Counted from the stretch's first letter, positions 51,285 to 60,417 are shown. The stretch: 64,000 nucleotides of DNA from Streptomyces dysideae (GCF_001514305.1 NZ_KQ949092.1:124001-188000); one strand, 5' to 3'. Translations and numbers: made by a program. The notes: generated from the letters alone by a model not told the origin.

Positions 51285-51698
51285 TTAGTTCCAGGCCCGG
51301 TACGGCTCGTCGACCAGTTGGAACACCGGCTCGCCGCGCACCGGATCCTTGGCCGTGGACAGCCGCACCCGGTCACCGCTGTGAATGCCGATCAGCGGGC
51401 CCATGACCCGGCCGCGTACGACGAACCCCTCGGCCAACTCGACGAGCGAGACATTGCGCGCGGCGGGCGTGTTGCGGTGGACCACCGTGGCATGGCGGAC
51501 GGTCCCCACCCCCTGGCTGCGCTCCGTGCGCAGGTCGCTGCCCTGGCAGACCGGACACAGCAGCCGGTGGTACATCGCGGTGCCGCACCAGGTGCAGCGC
51601 TGGAACAGGATGGCCTCCGTGTCCGGGGCCACGGGATCGAGCACACCGGCCGCGGAACCGGCGGTCTGGCGAACAACGCTTCCTGAGGGGTGGTACAC
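51285..51698 (-). CDS. DUF35 / OB-fold zinc-ribbon protein
   Basis: A 137-residue acyl-CoA-associated protein. The rubredoxin-like zinc ribbon is CTWCGTAMYHRLLCPVC (four cysteines), followed by an OB fold (VGTVRHATVVHRNTPAARNV, VELAEGFVVRGRVMGPL). DUF35 proteins partner thiolases or steroid-degradation enzymes; none lies nearby. I chose GTG 51698 because GGGAG precedes it at 11 nt. Paired palindromes like those at the TetR promoter lie about 100 bp upstream. Confidence 0.75.
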   Translation of the reverse strand: MYHPSGSVVRQTAGSAAGVLDPVAPDTEAILFQRCTWCGTAMYHRLLCPVCQGSDLRTERSQGVGTVRHATVVHRNTPAARNVSLVELAEGFVVRGRVMGPLIGIHSGDRVRLSTAKDPVRGEPVFQLVDEPYRAWN

Positions 51699-51798
51699 GC
51701 TGGTCAACTCCCTGCACTCGGCCGGAATCCCACGTGCGCGGGCGCCCCGTGCACGCACGTGCGCGGTTCGCCGTGCCACCGTGCACACCGTCAGCGTA

Positions 51799-51834
51799 TG
51801 GCACTGAGTGCCAGGCGTAAAGGCACTGCGTTCC
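51799..51834. promoter_or_regulatory. TetR operator pair upstream of the DUF35 gene
   Basis: TGGCACTGAGTGCCA (51799-51813) is a perfect 15-bp palindrome; GGCACTGCGTTCC (51822-51834) is a weaker copy. The same motif pair occurs at the promoter of the neighbouring TetR gene. Confidence 0.7.
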
Positions 51835-51875
51835 CTCGATGTGCCGGAACCGGATCGTGCGACCCGCCGGGCGGG

Positions 51876-52616
51876 TCAGTCGCGTCCGAGCGTGGTCTCG
51901 ATCTCCTGCACCACCCGCCACAGAGGCGCACCGCGCCGCGACACGACGACCACCACGTCGTCGGCCGGCTCGTCACCGGCGGGATGCGGGGGAGAAGCGG
52001 CACCGAAGGCGGACTGCACATATCCCAGCGCATGGTCCACCGTGGCACTCGCGTCGCCCTGCCCGTCCGAACGCAGCCAGGAACGCAGCGCGTTGTTGTG
52101 CGCCGCGACCACGGCGGCGGCGATCACGTCGGCCTGCAGGGTGCCGTCACGCCGGACGGCGAGACGCCCGCGCAGATACTCGGCCAGCGCCCGCTCGTAG
52201 CGCCACACCACGGACAGCTCGTACGCGCGCAGCCCCGGCACCTTCTTGGTGAGGCGGTAACGCTGCACGGAGAAGGCCGGGTTCTCCGCGTACATGCGCA
52301 GCACCAGCCGGGCCGCGTCGCACACCCTGCGCACCGGTTCGTGCTCCTCGTCGCTCGCGGCGAGGAACGCCGTCATGTCGGCCAGGCAGCGCTCGTGGTC
52401 GGGGAAGACCACGTCCTCCTTGGACGGGAAGTAGCGGAAGAACGACCGCCGTCCGACACCGGCGAGCGCCACGATGTCGTCGACGGTGGTCTGCTCGTAC
52501 CCCCGCTCCAGGAACAACTGGAAGGCCGCCGCGACCAGCGCCTCCCGCATCGGGGGCTTCGCGCCCGCGGTCTCCGCCGTCTCGTCACGGCGGGGTGCCG
52601 CACTGCTGGAGCTCAT
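51876..52616 (-). CDS. TetR-family transcriptional regulator
   Basis: A 246-residue repressor. The helix-turn-helix is ALVAAAFQLFLERGYEQTTV, then DDIVALAGVGRRSFFRYFPS; the C-terminal helical domain follows. The start is ATG 52616. Repeats of GGCACTGAGTGCC lie at its own promoter and upstream of the DUF35 gene, so it likely controls both. Tandem placement with an acyl-CoA-related protein hints at a fatty-acyl or sterol-derived ligand, which is inference. Confidence 0.87.
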   Translation of the reverse strand: MSSSSAAPRRDETAETAGAKPPMREALVAAAFQLFLERGYEQTTVDDIVALAGVGRRSFFRYFPSKEDVVFPDHERCLADMTAFLAASDEEHEPVRRVCDAARLVLRMYAENPAFSVQRYRLTKKVPGLRAYELSVVWRYERALAEYLRGRLAVRRDGTLQADVIAAAVVAAHNNALRSWLRSDGQGDASATVDHALGYVQSAFGAASPPHPAGDEPADDVVVVVSRRGAPLWRVVQEIETTLGRD

Positions 52617-52648
52617 GGACGGGAACGTAGCACCAGAGGCACCCGGAT

Positions 52649-52685
52649 GGCACTCAGTGCGCTGCTGAAAGGGAACTGAGTGCAC
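52649..52685. promoter_or_regulatory. TetR operator pair at the TetR promoter
   Basis: GGCACTCAGTGCG (52649-52661) and GGAACTGAGTGCA (52672-52684) are near-palindromic copies of the GGCACTGAGTGCC motif. The outer arms also form a perfect 9-bp inverted repeat (GCACTCAGT/ACTGAGTGC) with a 16-nt spacer. Confidence 0.7.
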
Positions 52686-52823
52686 CCGGTCCTGGCGCGG
52701 GCCCGTGCAGGGGACCTCGGATCCGCTGAACCCACGGGGCGGCGGCCACGTATCACTACGCGGGAATGGCGAAGCGGAACGCGGAGTGCCGACGCCCGTG
52801 AAGACGGGACGGAAGGAGAGCGG

Positions 52824-53519
52824 ATGCCGACACGGCCCGAACCCTCACAGCCGGACGACAGCCGGGTCCTCGAACCGGTCCGCGTCCTGCGCCCCCGCCG
52901 CACCGACGCCCTCGCGGAACTGTTCAGGGAGTTCGAAGAGGACGCCCGTGGCCGGGCGGCACGGGAGTCACGCGGCTACGAGTTCCCTACCGTGTCGAGG
53001 CCGCATTCGGGGCCGGAGCCCGAGACGCAGGAGCTGCCGCCCGTCGCCACCGGCGAGCGCTACGCGTCGAGCCGCGTCCGTGACTCCGGGCGCCGACGGC
53101 GCCGTGCCGCCGTCGCGATCGCGGTGACCGCGGCCGCGCTCGGGGGCTTCGCCGCCGCGCTCCTGCTGGCCGGCGGGAAGGAGAGCGCCGAGGCCCAGGC
53201 GCCCGCCCCGTCCGCCACGGCACCGGCCGCTCCCGCCGAGCCGCCCACCGAGGCCGCCCCGACCGAGCCCGACCCCGACCCCGACGGCCCCGGCACTCTC
53301 CGCGAGGGTGACAACGGCCCCGAGGTGACCGACCTCCAGCAACGCCTGCTGCGCATCCCGAACGTCTACGAGAACGGCTCCACCGGCGGCGAGTACGACG
53401 CCCGGCTCACCGAGGCTGTGGCCCGCTTCCAGGTCTGGTACGGCATCCGGGGCGACGAGAGCGGTGTCTACGGCAACGACACCCGGCAGTCGCTGGAGTC
53501 CCGCACCAGCGGCGACTGA
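52824..53519 (+). CDS. Membrane protein with C-terminal peptidoglycan-binding domain
   Basis: A 231-residue protein. It has a cytoplasmic acidic N-terminus of about 85 residues, one membrane helix (AAVAIAVTAAALGGFAAALL), a Pro/Ala/Glu-rich spacer and a peptidoglycan-binding domain (LREGDNGPEVTDLQQRLLRI, LTEAVARFQVWYGI, YGNDTRQSLE). It probably ties the membrane to the wall. The cytoplasmic part suggests a regulatory or scaffold role. GGAAGGAG lies 4-5 nt before ATG 52824. Confidence 0.83.
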   Translation: MPTRPEPSQPDDSRVLEPVRVLRPRRTDALAELFREFEEDARGRAARESRGYEFPTVSRPHSGPEPETQELPPVATGERYASSRVRDSGRRRRRAAVAIAVTAAALGGFAAALLLAGGKESAEAQAPAPSATAPAAPAEPPTEAAPTEPDPDPDGPGTLREGDNGPEVTDLQQRLLRIPNVYENGSTGGEYDARLTEAVARFQVWYGIRGDESGVYGNDTRQSLESRTSGD

Positions 53520-53645
53520 CCGCACTCGAACGCCTGGCAACGGATGCGGAAAGTACGGGAAGTGAGGGGTCGGCGGACCTCATCATGGGCGGAGCGGCGA
53601 CGCGTCCGGCGTCGCCCCGCCCGTGCCGAACCGAAAGCCCCGCCC

Positions 53646-53747
53646 ATGAACGGCTCCCGCATCCCGGGCTTGGTGCTGCCCGCCGCCTTCCTGCTGGCCC
53701 TCGTCGTGGGCGCGTTCTGGTACTGGCGGCACCGCGACGACGACTGA
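53646..53747 (+). CDS. Very small membrane protein
   Basis: A 33-residue peptide, essentially a single membrane helix (IPGLVLPAAFLLALVVGAFWYW) and a charged tail. A longer ATG start at 53544 would add an arginine-rich, low-complexity stretch; neither start has a good ribosome binding site. Real expression is uncertain. Confidence 0.4.
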   Translation: MNGSRIPGLVLPAAFLLALVVGAFWYWRHRDDD

Positions 53748-53765
53748 CGGCGACAGGTACCCGGC

Positions 53766-54140
53766 TCAGCGGCCGTTGGCGACCAGCGCCTGGGACACGG
53801 CCCGGACACTGCGGGCGATGTGCTGCAACTGCAGGACCTCCGCCGCGTACAGCTTGATGGTGTGCTCGATGACCGACTCCGGCATGCCGAGCCGCGGCAG
53901 GTCGGCCCGCGCCGTCTGCAGGGCGGTGCGCGCGACCCGGATCTCGTGCTGGACCTGGATCTCGGCATGGCGGGCGAGCAGCACGGGGTGGCGGATCAGG
54001 GCCGGGTAGCTGGCGTAGCGGGCCGGTACCAGCTCGCGCAGCCACTTGGCCGCCGAGCGCTCCCAGTCGTAGCTGCCGGGGGCCTTGACCTGGCACGGCC
54101 AGTCCGGGCTGATGCGCGTAGTCGTCAGAGTCATGGTCAT
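53766..54140 (-). CDS. Conserved hypothetical helical protein
   Basis: A 124-residue soluble protein. After ISPDWPCQVKAPGSYDWERSA, it is nearly all helix (RHPVLLARHAEIQVQHEIRV, VIEHTIKLYAAEVLQLQHIA). I recognise no family. GGAAG lies 3 nt before ATG 54140. It stands alone between a small membrane protein and a 340-bp gap. Confidence 0.65.
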   Translation of the reverse strand: MTMTLTTTRISPDWPCQVKAPGSYDWERSAAKWLRELVPARYASYPALIRHPVLLARHAEIQVQHEIRVARTALQTARADLPRLGMPESVIEHTIKLYAAEVLQLQHIARSVRAVSQALVANGR

Positions 54141-54480
54141 CGCTTCCGGGGTGTGCGGCGTCGTGGGGGTGGTCCGACGGGTTGGGCGGCCCCGACCCAG
54201 GCGATGACCGGGGCCGCCATGGGCGGTCGCGCAGGCGATGCCCGACCGAACGCCCCGAGCGCCGACGCGGGTAGGAGACGGCGGCTGCGGAGGGTTCGCG
54301 CAGGAGCCCGGGAGGGCAGACGGTCCAGCGGACCGTCGGCCTTCTACGGGCGGGTGATCCTTGAGCAGTATTTATATATGCCGTCCGGTTTGCAAGAAGC
54401 ATGAAAACATTCATGCGCGAAATGAGGCGAATGATGCCCTTGTGACGCCGTCTGGCCGGAGTGGTCCTGCGCCCGGGAAG
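54141..54480. other. Intergenic stretch with an isolated inverted repeat
   Basis: I find no credible gene here. It is GC-rich and low in coding signal on the left. A local AT-rich patch (TTTATATATG) and the perfect inverted repeat GCATGAA-AACA-TTCATGC at 54399-54416 are the only structure I see. Confidence 0.55.
54399..54416. repeat. Perfect inverted repeat (possible operator)
   Basis: GCATGAA-AACA-TTCATGC: 7-bp arms and a 4-nt spacer. It lies past the RpiR gene's stop and about 260 bp before the leftward hypothetical gene, so no target promoter is obvious. Confidence 0.45.
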
Positions 54481-55404
54481 TCAGTCCCGGAGGAAGAACT
54501 GGTGCTGGTCGGAGATCTGCTCGTACTCCTCCAGCCGGCCCTGGGTGCGCTCGGGATCGGCGTCGGTCATGGCCTGGAGCAGCGCGGCGGCCATCACGCC
54601 GGGCGCGGCGTAGGAGTCGAAGACCAGCCGGGAGCCGGTGCCGGTGGCGAAGACGACGTCGGCGGTGTCGGCCACCGGCCCGAGCGCCAGGTCGGTGACC
54701 AGGGCGACCCGCAGCCCGGCCGTGCGCGCGACCCGCACGGCCGTCAGGGTCTCCTGGGCGTGCCGGGGCATGGAGAACGCCAGCACCCAGGTGCCGCCGG
54801 CCTCCCGGGACTGCAGCAGCGCGTCGTAGGCGACGCTGCCGCCCAGCGTCACCACCCGCACATCGGGGTGGATACGGCGCGCCGCGTAGGCGAAGTACTC
54901 GGCGAGCGACGCGGAGATGCGCAGCCCGAGGACGGTCAGCGGGGTCGACCGCGACAGCTCGCGGCCGATGGCGATCACCTGGTCGGGGTCGGCGAAGTCG
55001 CGCCGCAGGTTCTCCAGGTTCTCGATCTCGGCGTCGACCGCCGCCTGGAGTTCGTTGCTGCCGTTCTCCTCGGTCGTCGCCGGCCCTCCGGCGAGGGTGC
55101 CGAGGGCGATCGCCTGGAGCTTCTCCCGTAGCGCGGGGTAGCCGCTGAAGCCCACGGCCGCGGCGAAACGCGTCACCGAGGGCTGACTCACGCCGACCCG
55201 CTCGGCGAGATCGGTGATCGAGAGGAACGCCGCTTCGGTGATGTGCTCGATCAGGTACTGGGCGATGCGCCGCTGCCCCGGGGACAGCCGGGGCTGGTCG
55301 AAGAGCGTCCTGAGCTGGGAGGTCGGGGATGCCTCGGCCTCCGGAACGGTCTTCCCCGAGGTGATCGCTGATGCCTGTGCGCGTGCCTGCTGCGGCGATG
55401 GCAC
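54481..55404 (-). CDS. RpiR/MurR-family regulator with SIS domain
   Basis: A 307-residue repressor. The N-terminal helix-turn-helix is LSPGQRRIAQYLIEHITEAA, then SITDLAERVGVSQPSVTRFA. The SIS phosphosugar-binding domain follows from about residue 135 (VLGLRISASLAEYFAYAARR, GTWVLAFSMPRHAQETL). The ligand should be a sugar phosphate. I chose GTG 55404 because AAAGGAGG lies 7 nt upstream; the frame extends to 55428 over the ribosome binding site itself. Confidence 0.87.
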   Translation of the reverse strand: MPSPQQARAQASAITSGKTVPEAEASPTSQLRTLFDQPRLSPGQRRIAQYLIEHITEAAFLSITDLAERVGVSQPSVTRFAAAVGFSGYPALREKLQAIALGTLAGGPATTEENGSNELQAAVDAEIENLENLRRDFADPDQVIAIGRELSRSTPLTVLGLRISASLAEYFAYAARRIHPDVRVVTLGGSVAYDALLQSREAGGTWVLAFSMPRHAQETLTAVRVARTAGLRVALVTDLALGPVADTADVVFATGTGSRLVFDSYAAPGVMAAALLQAMTDADPERTQGRLEEYEQISDQHQFFLRD

Positions 55405-55483
55405 CGGGGCGCCTCCTTTGTCTCCCACAGTGTTTCAACATAGCTCACACACCGTGGTGGCCAGGGCTTGAACGGGTACCAGG

Positions 55484-57160
55484 TCAGCGGCGATAGACGG
55501 TGATCGAATGGCCGACCGTGTCGACCGGACGGCTGCTGTCGATCAGTTCGGCCAGCCGCCCCGTCGCCTTGGCCACCGAGGAGTCCGACACGACCAGCAG
55601 CCCGCGCACCCGAGCGGCGGGCACCGTGCGCGGATCGGAGGACTCGATGCCGTAGTACGAGGGCACACCGCTGCCCTTGTACACGAGCCAGACCCGCTCA
55701 CCCGGGTACCGTTCGCGCAGCCGGTCGGCGAGCCGTCCCAGGTCCTGGCCCCAGTCCACGTTGGAGTCGTGGAGATGCAGATGGGTCCGGGCGGGGCCGC
55801 CGAACGCCTCGTTGGAGTACGGCAGATAGTAGGGGAACGTCCGCACCGAGCTGACCGCGACCCACAGCACCAGCACCCCCGTCACGGCCGGCGCCCACCG
55901 CCACCGCACCGCGAGCACGCACCCCGCCGTCACCGCCAGGAACATCGGCACGAACACGACGTAGCGCGTCCCGAAGTCCCGCGACCCGAGCATGGCCGCG
56001 GCCGCCGGCGCAGCGGTGGAGGCGAGCAGATACGGCGCCGCGGGCCGCAGCCGCCGTACCGCCACGACCACCACGACACCTGCGGCCCACAGGGCGAGCA
56101 TGCCGAGAGGCGTCTTCACCAGCAGCGCGGCCGGCAGGTAGTACCAGAGCGACCCGGTGTAGAGCCGGCCGAACAGGAAGCCCTGCCACGGGTGGTTCTC
56201 GAAGCCGAACTGGATGCGCATCCCGTCCCGGTACGCCTCCGGGAACGGCATCAGATCCACGAACAGCGCGCGCAGCCCGTGCACGACGGGCACATGCTGC
56301 TGAGGCGTCCAACGCAGCCGCGGATCGACCACCAGATACGAGACCCATACGACGGCGACGGCGGCCACGGCCACGACGCCCGCCCCCGCGGCCGCCCGCG
56401 CCAGCACCCTGCGCCGGGACTCCGAGGGCGAGCGAGCGGACCACACCGACAACGCGGCGAGCGTCAGCAGCACCGGAAGCGCCGACAGGGCGCTCATCTT
56501 CGTCGCCAGGGCCGCCCCCAGTGCCACCCCGGCGAGCGGCACGAACAGCTGCGGCCGCCGACGTGCCCGCCACAGCAGCCACACCGACGTCAGCAGGAAA
56601 CCGGCCGCCGGCACGTCCAGCGTGGCCAGCGAACCGTGCGCGACGACGTCGGGGGAGAAGGAGTACAGGGCCAGCGCCGCCAAACCGGCCGCCGCACCGG
56701 CGAGTTCACGGGCGAAGGCGAACACGACAAGACCGAACAGCAGCGTCAGCACGATCACCGGAAGCCGGGCGAACAGCATCAGCCGCCACGGATCGTTCCC
56801 GGACTCGTACAGCAGATGCCGGCCAAGGCCGCCCTGGTCACCGGAGAACGAGGCGTCGTAGCGCGGATCGGCCAGCGCCACCCCGACCCCGACGACCAGT
56901 TTGCCCAGTGGCGGGTGTTCGGGGTTGTAGCGCAGGCTGCGCTCGTGCAGATAGACGGCCGCCGTGCCCACGTACACGGGCTCGTCGATGGTCGGGGTCT
57001 GCCGCACGGCGGTCGTCACCATCGCGACGGCCAGCTGCGCGAGCAGCACGAACACCAGCATCGGCACCAGCCACCGCCGGTCCGCGAGACGTGCCGAGCC
57101 CCCCACCGCCACAGGCGGCAGGGGGCGTTCGAGGACCGTGTGCCGTTCGCGTGCCATCAT
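55484..57160 (-). CDS. GT-C family glycosyltransferase (PMT/ArnT type)
   Basis: A 558-residue integral membrane protein with about 11-12 helices. The catalytic acidic pair sits in the first outer loop (TPTIDEPVYVG, about residue 58), with NPEHPPLGKL after it, as in dolichyl-phosphate-sugar-dependent protein mannosyltransferases. A C-terminal outside domain includes DSNVDWGQDLGRLADRLRER. It probably glycosylates an exported protein or lipid. Confidence 0.83.
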   Translation of the reverse strand: MMARERHTVLERPLPPVAVGGSARLADRRWLVPMLVFVLLAQLAVAMVTTAVRQTPTIDEPVYVGTAAVYLHERSLRYNPEHPPLGKLVVGVGVALADPRYDASFSGDQGGLGRHLLYESGNDPWRLMLFARLPVIVLTLLFGLVVFAFARELAGAAAGLAALALYSFSPDVVAHGSLATLDVPAAGFLLTSVWLLWRARRRPQLFVPLAGVALGAALATKMSALSALPVLLTLAALSVWSARSPSESRRRVLARAAAGAGVVAVAAVAVVWVSYLVVDPRLRWTPQQHVPVVHGLRALFVDLMPFPEAYRDGMRIQFGFENHPWQGFLFGRLYTGSLWYYLPAALLVKTPLGMLALWAAGVVVVVAVRRLRPAAPYLLASTAAPAAAAMLGSRDFGTRYVVFVPMFLAVTAGCVLAVRWRWAPAVTGVLVLWVAVSSVRTFPYYLPYSNEAFGGPARTHLHLHDSNVDWGQDLGRLADRLRERYPGERVWLVYKGSGVPSYYGIESSDPRTVPAARVRGLLVVSDSSVAKATGRLAELIDSSRPVDTVGHSITVYRR

Positions 57161-57252
57161 CCGCCCCGCGGGAACACCGTCGGGGCGGAGGCGGGAGTGA
57201 TCCGGAGTGGCCGCATGGGCCTACTCTCGCACCAGCTCCCGCCACCAGGGTG

Positions 57253-59193
57253 TCACCGCTTCAGGAGTCGTACCGACAGACCTTCCGCCGTGTACACGGG
57301 TACGGCCCGCAGCGTGTCGGAGTTCAGCTCGATCCGGTCGAACTGGCCGCGCAGCACCGGGGCGTCCAGCACCCGCACCGTGCTCCCCGCGGCCGGCGGC
57401 TTCTCGGCGTCCAGCCGCAGCGACAGCACGCTGCGCCGGCCCAGCACGGCACGCCGCGTCACCTCCAGGGCGGGCCCGCGCCCCGACCGCAGCGTGACCT
57501 CGAGACCGGACGCCTCCTGCGTGTACGTGCCGTGGATCTGCACCGTCGACCTGCCCGGGACCCGCAGCGTCCCGCCCTGCACCCGCACGTCACCGTGGCC
57601 CAGGGCGTGCGCGGACGCGGCGGCCAGGACGCCGTCCGCCAGCACGGTCCCGCCGGTGTACCGGTTGTGGCCGGTCAGGGTGAGCGTGCCGGTGCCGCGC
57701 TTGGTCAGGCCGCCGTGGCCGCGGATGTCGTTGCGCCAGCTGTCGGCCGCCCCGAAGCCGCCGGCCGCCGCGTCGAGCGTGACGGTGACGTCGCAGTCGA
57801 AGGAGCCGTAACCGTCCGCTGCCGCGAACAGGTTGAGCCGGCCCCACTGCTCGAAGCCGTCCAGCAGGACGTACCCGGAGGGCAGCGCGGTCGTCCGCAG
57901 CACCTCGCGGCGCTGGGCCGCGTCCAGGTACGGCAGCCGCGTCTCCAGCAGCACCTCCGCGCCCTTCGGCACGGTCAGCGGCTCGTTGCCGCCCTGCCGG
58001 GTCAGTACGTACGTCAGCCGGGGCTTGACCGCACGGGCGTTGGCACCCCGGTCGGCGTAGGGGTCGGTGTCGGTGCCGGCCGAGTGCGCGTACGCGTACA
58101 GGGTGTCCGCCGTCGTGCCGGTCTGCTCCTGGAAGTACGCCAGGGCCTGGGCGCGTGCCGCCTTCTTGAGGTCGGAGTTGGCCGGGTCGGCCAGTGCGGC
58201 GGCGGCCAGGGCCGTGGCCATCACGCGGCCGCCAATGACGTCGACCGGGGAGTGCATGCCGGACACGATGCGGTCGTGGCTGAGCTCGAAGGCCCGGGTC
58301 ACCAGCTCCTGGAAGCGTTCGGGCACTGCGTAGGCGAACGCCAGGGCCGCGAGGTGGAGGGCGTTGGTGTGGCCGCTGGGGAAGCCGCCGTCCTCGGCCG
58401 GGGTGGTGGAGCGCTGGCGCAGCAGCTGCGGGGCGACGACCACCTCCGAGTCGTACACCGGGTAGCCGAACGCGTCCGTCCGCCCGGTGTCGACGACCTC
58501 GCTGTCCTCGTTCATACGCCACGGACGCGGGTACTGGAAGGTGAACTTGGCCGGGTTGCTGGAGGCGAACGGGCCGCGCACGGTGTTCACCAGCGTGGCG
58601 ACCTGGCCGAGTTCCGAGTCGGGTGAGCCCGCGCCGGTCGCGGATCCGGCCGGGGCGTCGGCGGGCACCGAGTCGCTGATCTTGGCTGCGGGGGTGCCGT
58701 CCGGCGCGCTGGTGATGGACGTGACCGCCTTGGCGCCCGACTTGTACAGCTCGGCCAGCGGACCGAGCCCGTCGATCACGGAGTAACTCTGATGCTGGCG
58801 GTCGGAGATGAACGCCTGCTTGGCTTCCGCCTCGGTGCGCCGCGACGTGATGCGCGCGCAGTAGCGCATGTTGGCGCGCAGCACCTCGGGCCTGAGCGGC
58901 GTGCCGGTGTCCCAGGCGCCGCCGGTCTTCCACACCTGGGCGAAACCGCCCAGGATCCGGACCACGGCGTTGGTCTCGGGCGTCTGGTTCGCCACCACGT
59001 TGGTCTTGTAGTCGTCGACGAACGCGGCGGGCCCGGTCGCGGCCTTCGCGTCCGCGGCGGCCAGCCACGTGGCGAAGGTGGGCGCGGCCAGCACGGCGGC
59101 CGAGGCGCCCAGGGACGTCTTGAGGAACCCCCTTCGGTTCACGGCGAGTTCACTGACCGACGCGGGGGAGTGGTGCCCGGCTGGTGACGGCAT
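57253..59193 (-). CDS. Tat-exported PAP2 phosphatase with autotransporter-type beta-strand repeats
   Basis: A 646-residue exported enzyme. The Tat signal is NRRGFLKTS at about residue 20. The PAP2/haloperoxidase core has GGFPSGHTN near residue 270 and SHDRIVSGMHSPVD near 310, giving the phosphate-site His and Arg; RPWRMNED may hold the third motif. The last ~250 residues contain strand repeats (LTKRGTGTLTLTGHNRYTGG, DVRVQGGTLRVPG) typical of autotransporter-associated repeat domains. It may be an acid phosphatase or vanadium-type enzyme. Confidence 0.82.
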   Translation of the reverse strand: MPSPAGHHSPASVSELAVNRRGFLKTSLGASAAVLAAPTFATWLAAADAKAATGPAAFVDDYKTNVVANQTPETNAVVRILGGFAQVWKTGGAWDTGTPLRPEVLRANMRYCARITSRRTEAEAKQAFISDRQHQSYSVIDGLGPLAELYKSGAKAVTSITSAPDGTPAAKISDSVPADAPAGSATGAGSPDSELGQVATLVNTVRGPFASSNPAKFTFQYPRPWRMNEDSEVVDTGRTDAFGYPVYDSEVVVAPQLLRQRSTTPAEDGGFPSGHTNALHLAALAFAYAVPERFQELVTRAFELSHDRIVSGMHSPVDVIGGRVMATALAAAALADPANSDLKKAARAQALAYFQEQTGTTADTLYAYAHSAGTDTDPYADRGANARAVKPRLTYVLTRQGGNEPLTVPKGAEVLLETRLPYLDAAQRREVLRTTALPSGYVLLDGFEQWGRLNLFAAADGYGSFDCDVTVTLDAAAGGFGAADSWRNDIRGHGGLTKRGTGTLTLTGHNRYTGGTVLADGVLAAASAHALGHGDVRVQGGTLRVPGRSTVQIHGTYTQEASGLEVTLRSGRGPALEVTRRAVLGRRSVLSLRLDAEKPPAAGSTVRVLDAPVLRGQFDRIELNSDTLRAVPVYTAEGLSVRLLKR

Positions 59194-59356
59194 GCGTCTG
59201 CCTCTCTGGAGTTCTTCGGCCGTACGGCCGGGGAGATCGAGTGGACCGACTCGACTGTCGTGGTGCGCCTGGGGCGCAGAGTGTGGTCGAGTCGTACGAG
59301 CGAAGATCTACGGGCGAGTTGTGTCGGAGACGGGATGACCCGGCGTCCGGCAGATG

Positions 59357-60265
59357 TCATACGAGTGAACGGGCCAGCGCCACCGCCCCCTCGACCGGCG
59401 GCCCGTGCAGCGGCTGCGGCCGCGCCCCCGGCACGCGCTCGGTGAGAGCGGCGACGAAGGCGTCGTACAGGACGGGTTGGGCGAGGACGGTGCTGCCGGC
59501 GACGACGACGTCGTCCACCGCGACCCCGCGGGCGGCGAGCCGGGCGACGAGCGCGGCCAGCGACCGGCCGCCGTCGGCGATCACCGCACGGGCGAGCGGC
59601 GAGCCCGACTCGGCCGCCGCGAACACGGCCGGCGCGCGGCTGCCCCAGGCGGCGGAGAGATCGGTGGCGCCCTCCAGCGCCGCGCCGAGTGCCGGAACCT
59701 CGTCGACACCGAACGCGTCGACGAGCCCCAGGGCCAGTGCGTCGGGTTCCGCACCGCGGTCGTGCGCCGCCCATACGGCCCGTACCGCCTCGCGGACGAG
59801 ACCGGCCGCGCCGCCCTCGTCGCCGAGGACCGCGCCCCAGCCGCCGACCTGGACCGGAGTGCCGTCGGCCAGCCGGCCGACCGCCACCGATCCGGTGCCC
59901 GCGACCAGGCCGACGCCCTTGTCCAGGCCCGCTGCGGGGACCAGGAGTTCGGCGTCGCCGACGACCAGCGCGGGCGCGTCGAAGTGGAGCTGGAGAGCGG
60001 TGCGGGTCTGGGCGCACTGACGAGGCGTCTCACAGGCGTGTCCGCCGAGGGCCACCGCGGACGGGCGGGCACCCGCCGGCAGGGCGTCGGCGACGAGCGC
60101 GGCCAGCCATCCGGCGGCGGCCACCGGGTCGTGCGGCCGCCAGCCGCTGCTCGTGCGGACGTGATCGGCGACCAGGCCGTCCCCCGCGCGGGCGCGGAGA
60201 TGCGTCTTGGTGCCGCCCACGTCGATGCCGACCACGAGCGGGCCCGAGTGAGGGGTGTCCTGCAC
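59357..60265 (-). CDS. N-acetylglucosamine kinase-like BadF/BadG/BcrA ATPase
   Basis: A 302-residue ASKHA-fold sugar kinase. PHOSPHATE 1 is GIDVGGTKTHLRA, the connecting GTGSVAVGRL and GGWGAVLGDEGG follow, and DDVVVAGSTVLA closes the ATP site. Family members phosphorylate N-acetylglucosamine or related amino sugars. It is divergent from a ROK repressor and close to a sugar ABC importer, suggesting amino-sugar or muropeptide salvage. Confidence 0.85.
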   Translation of the reverse strand: MQDTPHSGPLVVGIDVGGTKTHLRARAGDGLVADHVRTSSGWRPHDPVAAAGWLAALVADALPAGARPSAVALGGHACETPRQCAQTRTALQLHFDAPALVVGDAELLVPAAGLDKGVGLVAGTGSVAVGRLADGTPVQVGGWGAVLGDEGGAAGLVREAVRAVWAAHDRGAEPDALALGLVDAFGVDEVPALGAALEGATDLSAAWGSRAPAVFAAAESGSPLARAVIADGGRSLAALVARLAARGVAVDDVVVAGSTVLAQPVLYDAFVAALTERVPGARPQPLHGPPVEGAVALARSLV

Positions 60266-60393
60266 GGATCCTCTTTCGTCGTTGCACTGGGCTGCGACGG
60301 TGGGCGAACCGTACCTGGAGGAAGGGGAGTTGACGAACTAGCGAAGCCCCGGGACGGGCCTCTGACGGACCACGGCAGGCGAGTACCGTGACG

Positions 60394-60417
60394 TTCGTTA
60401 GGAAGTTAACTAACGAA
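60394..60417. promoter_or_regulatory. Perfect ROK-type operator
   Basis: TTCGTTAG-N8-CTAACGAA is a perfect inverted repeat with 8-bp arms. It directly precedes TACAGT (60419-60424), a likely -10 of the ROK gene, so it covers the -35 to -10 interval. Confidence 0.7.

Noticed and set aside
59194..59356. TCGAGT-N6-ACTCGA repeat and nearby bases considered as a Pho box for the PAP2 gene
   Set aside because: The inverted repeat is short and the direct GTTCACC-type repeats of PhoP sites are missing.
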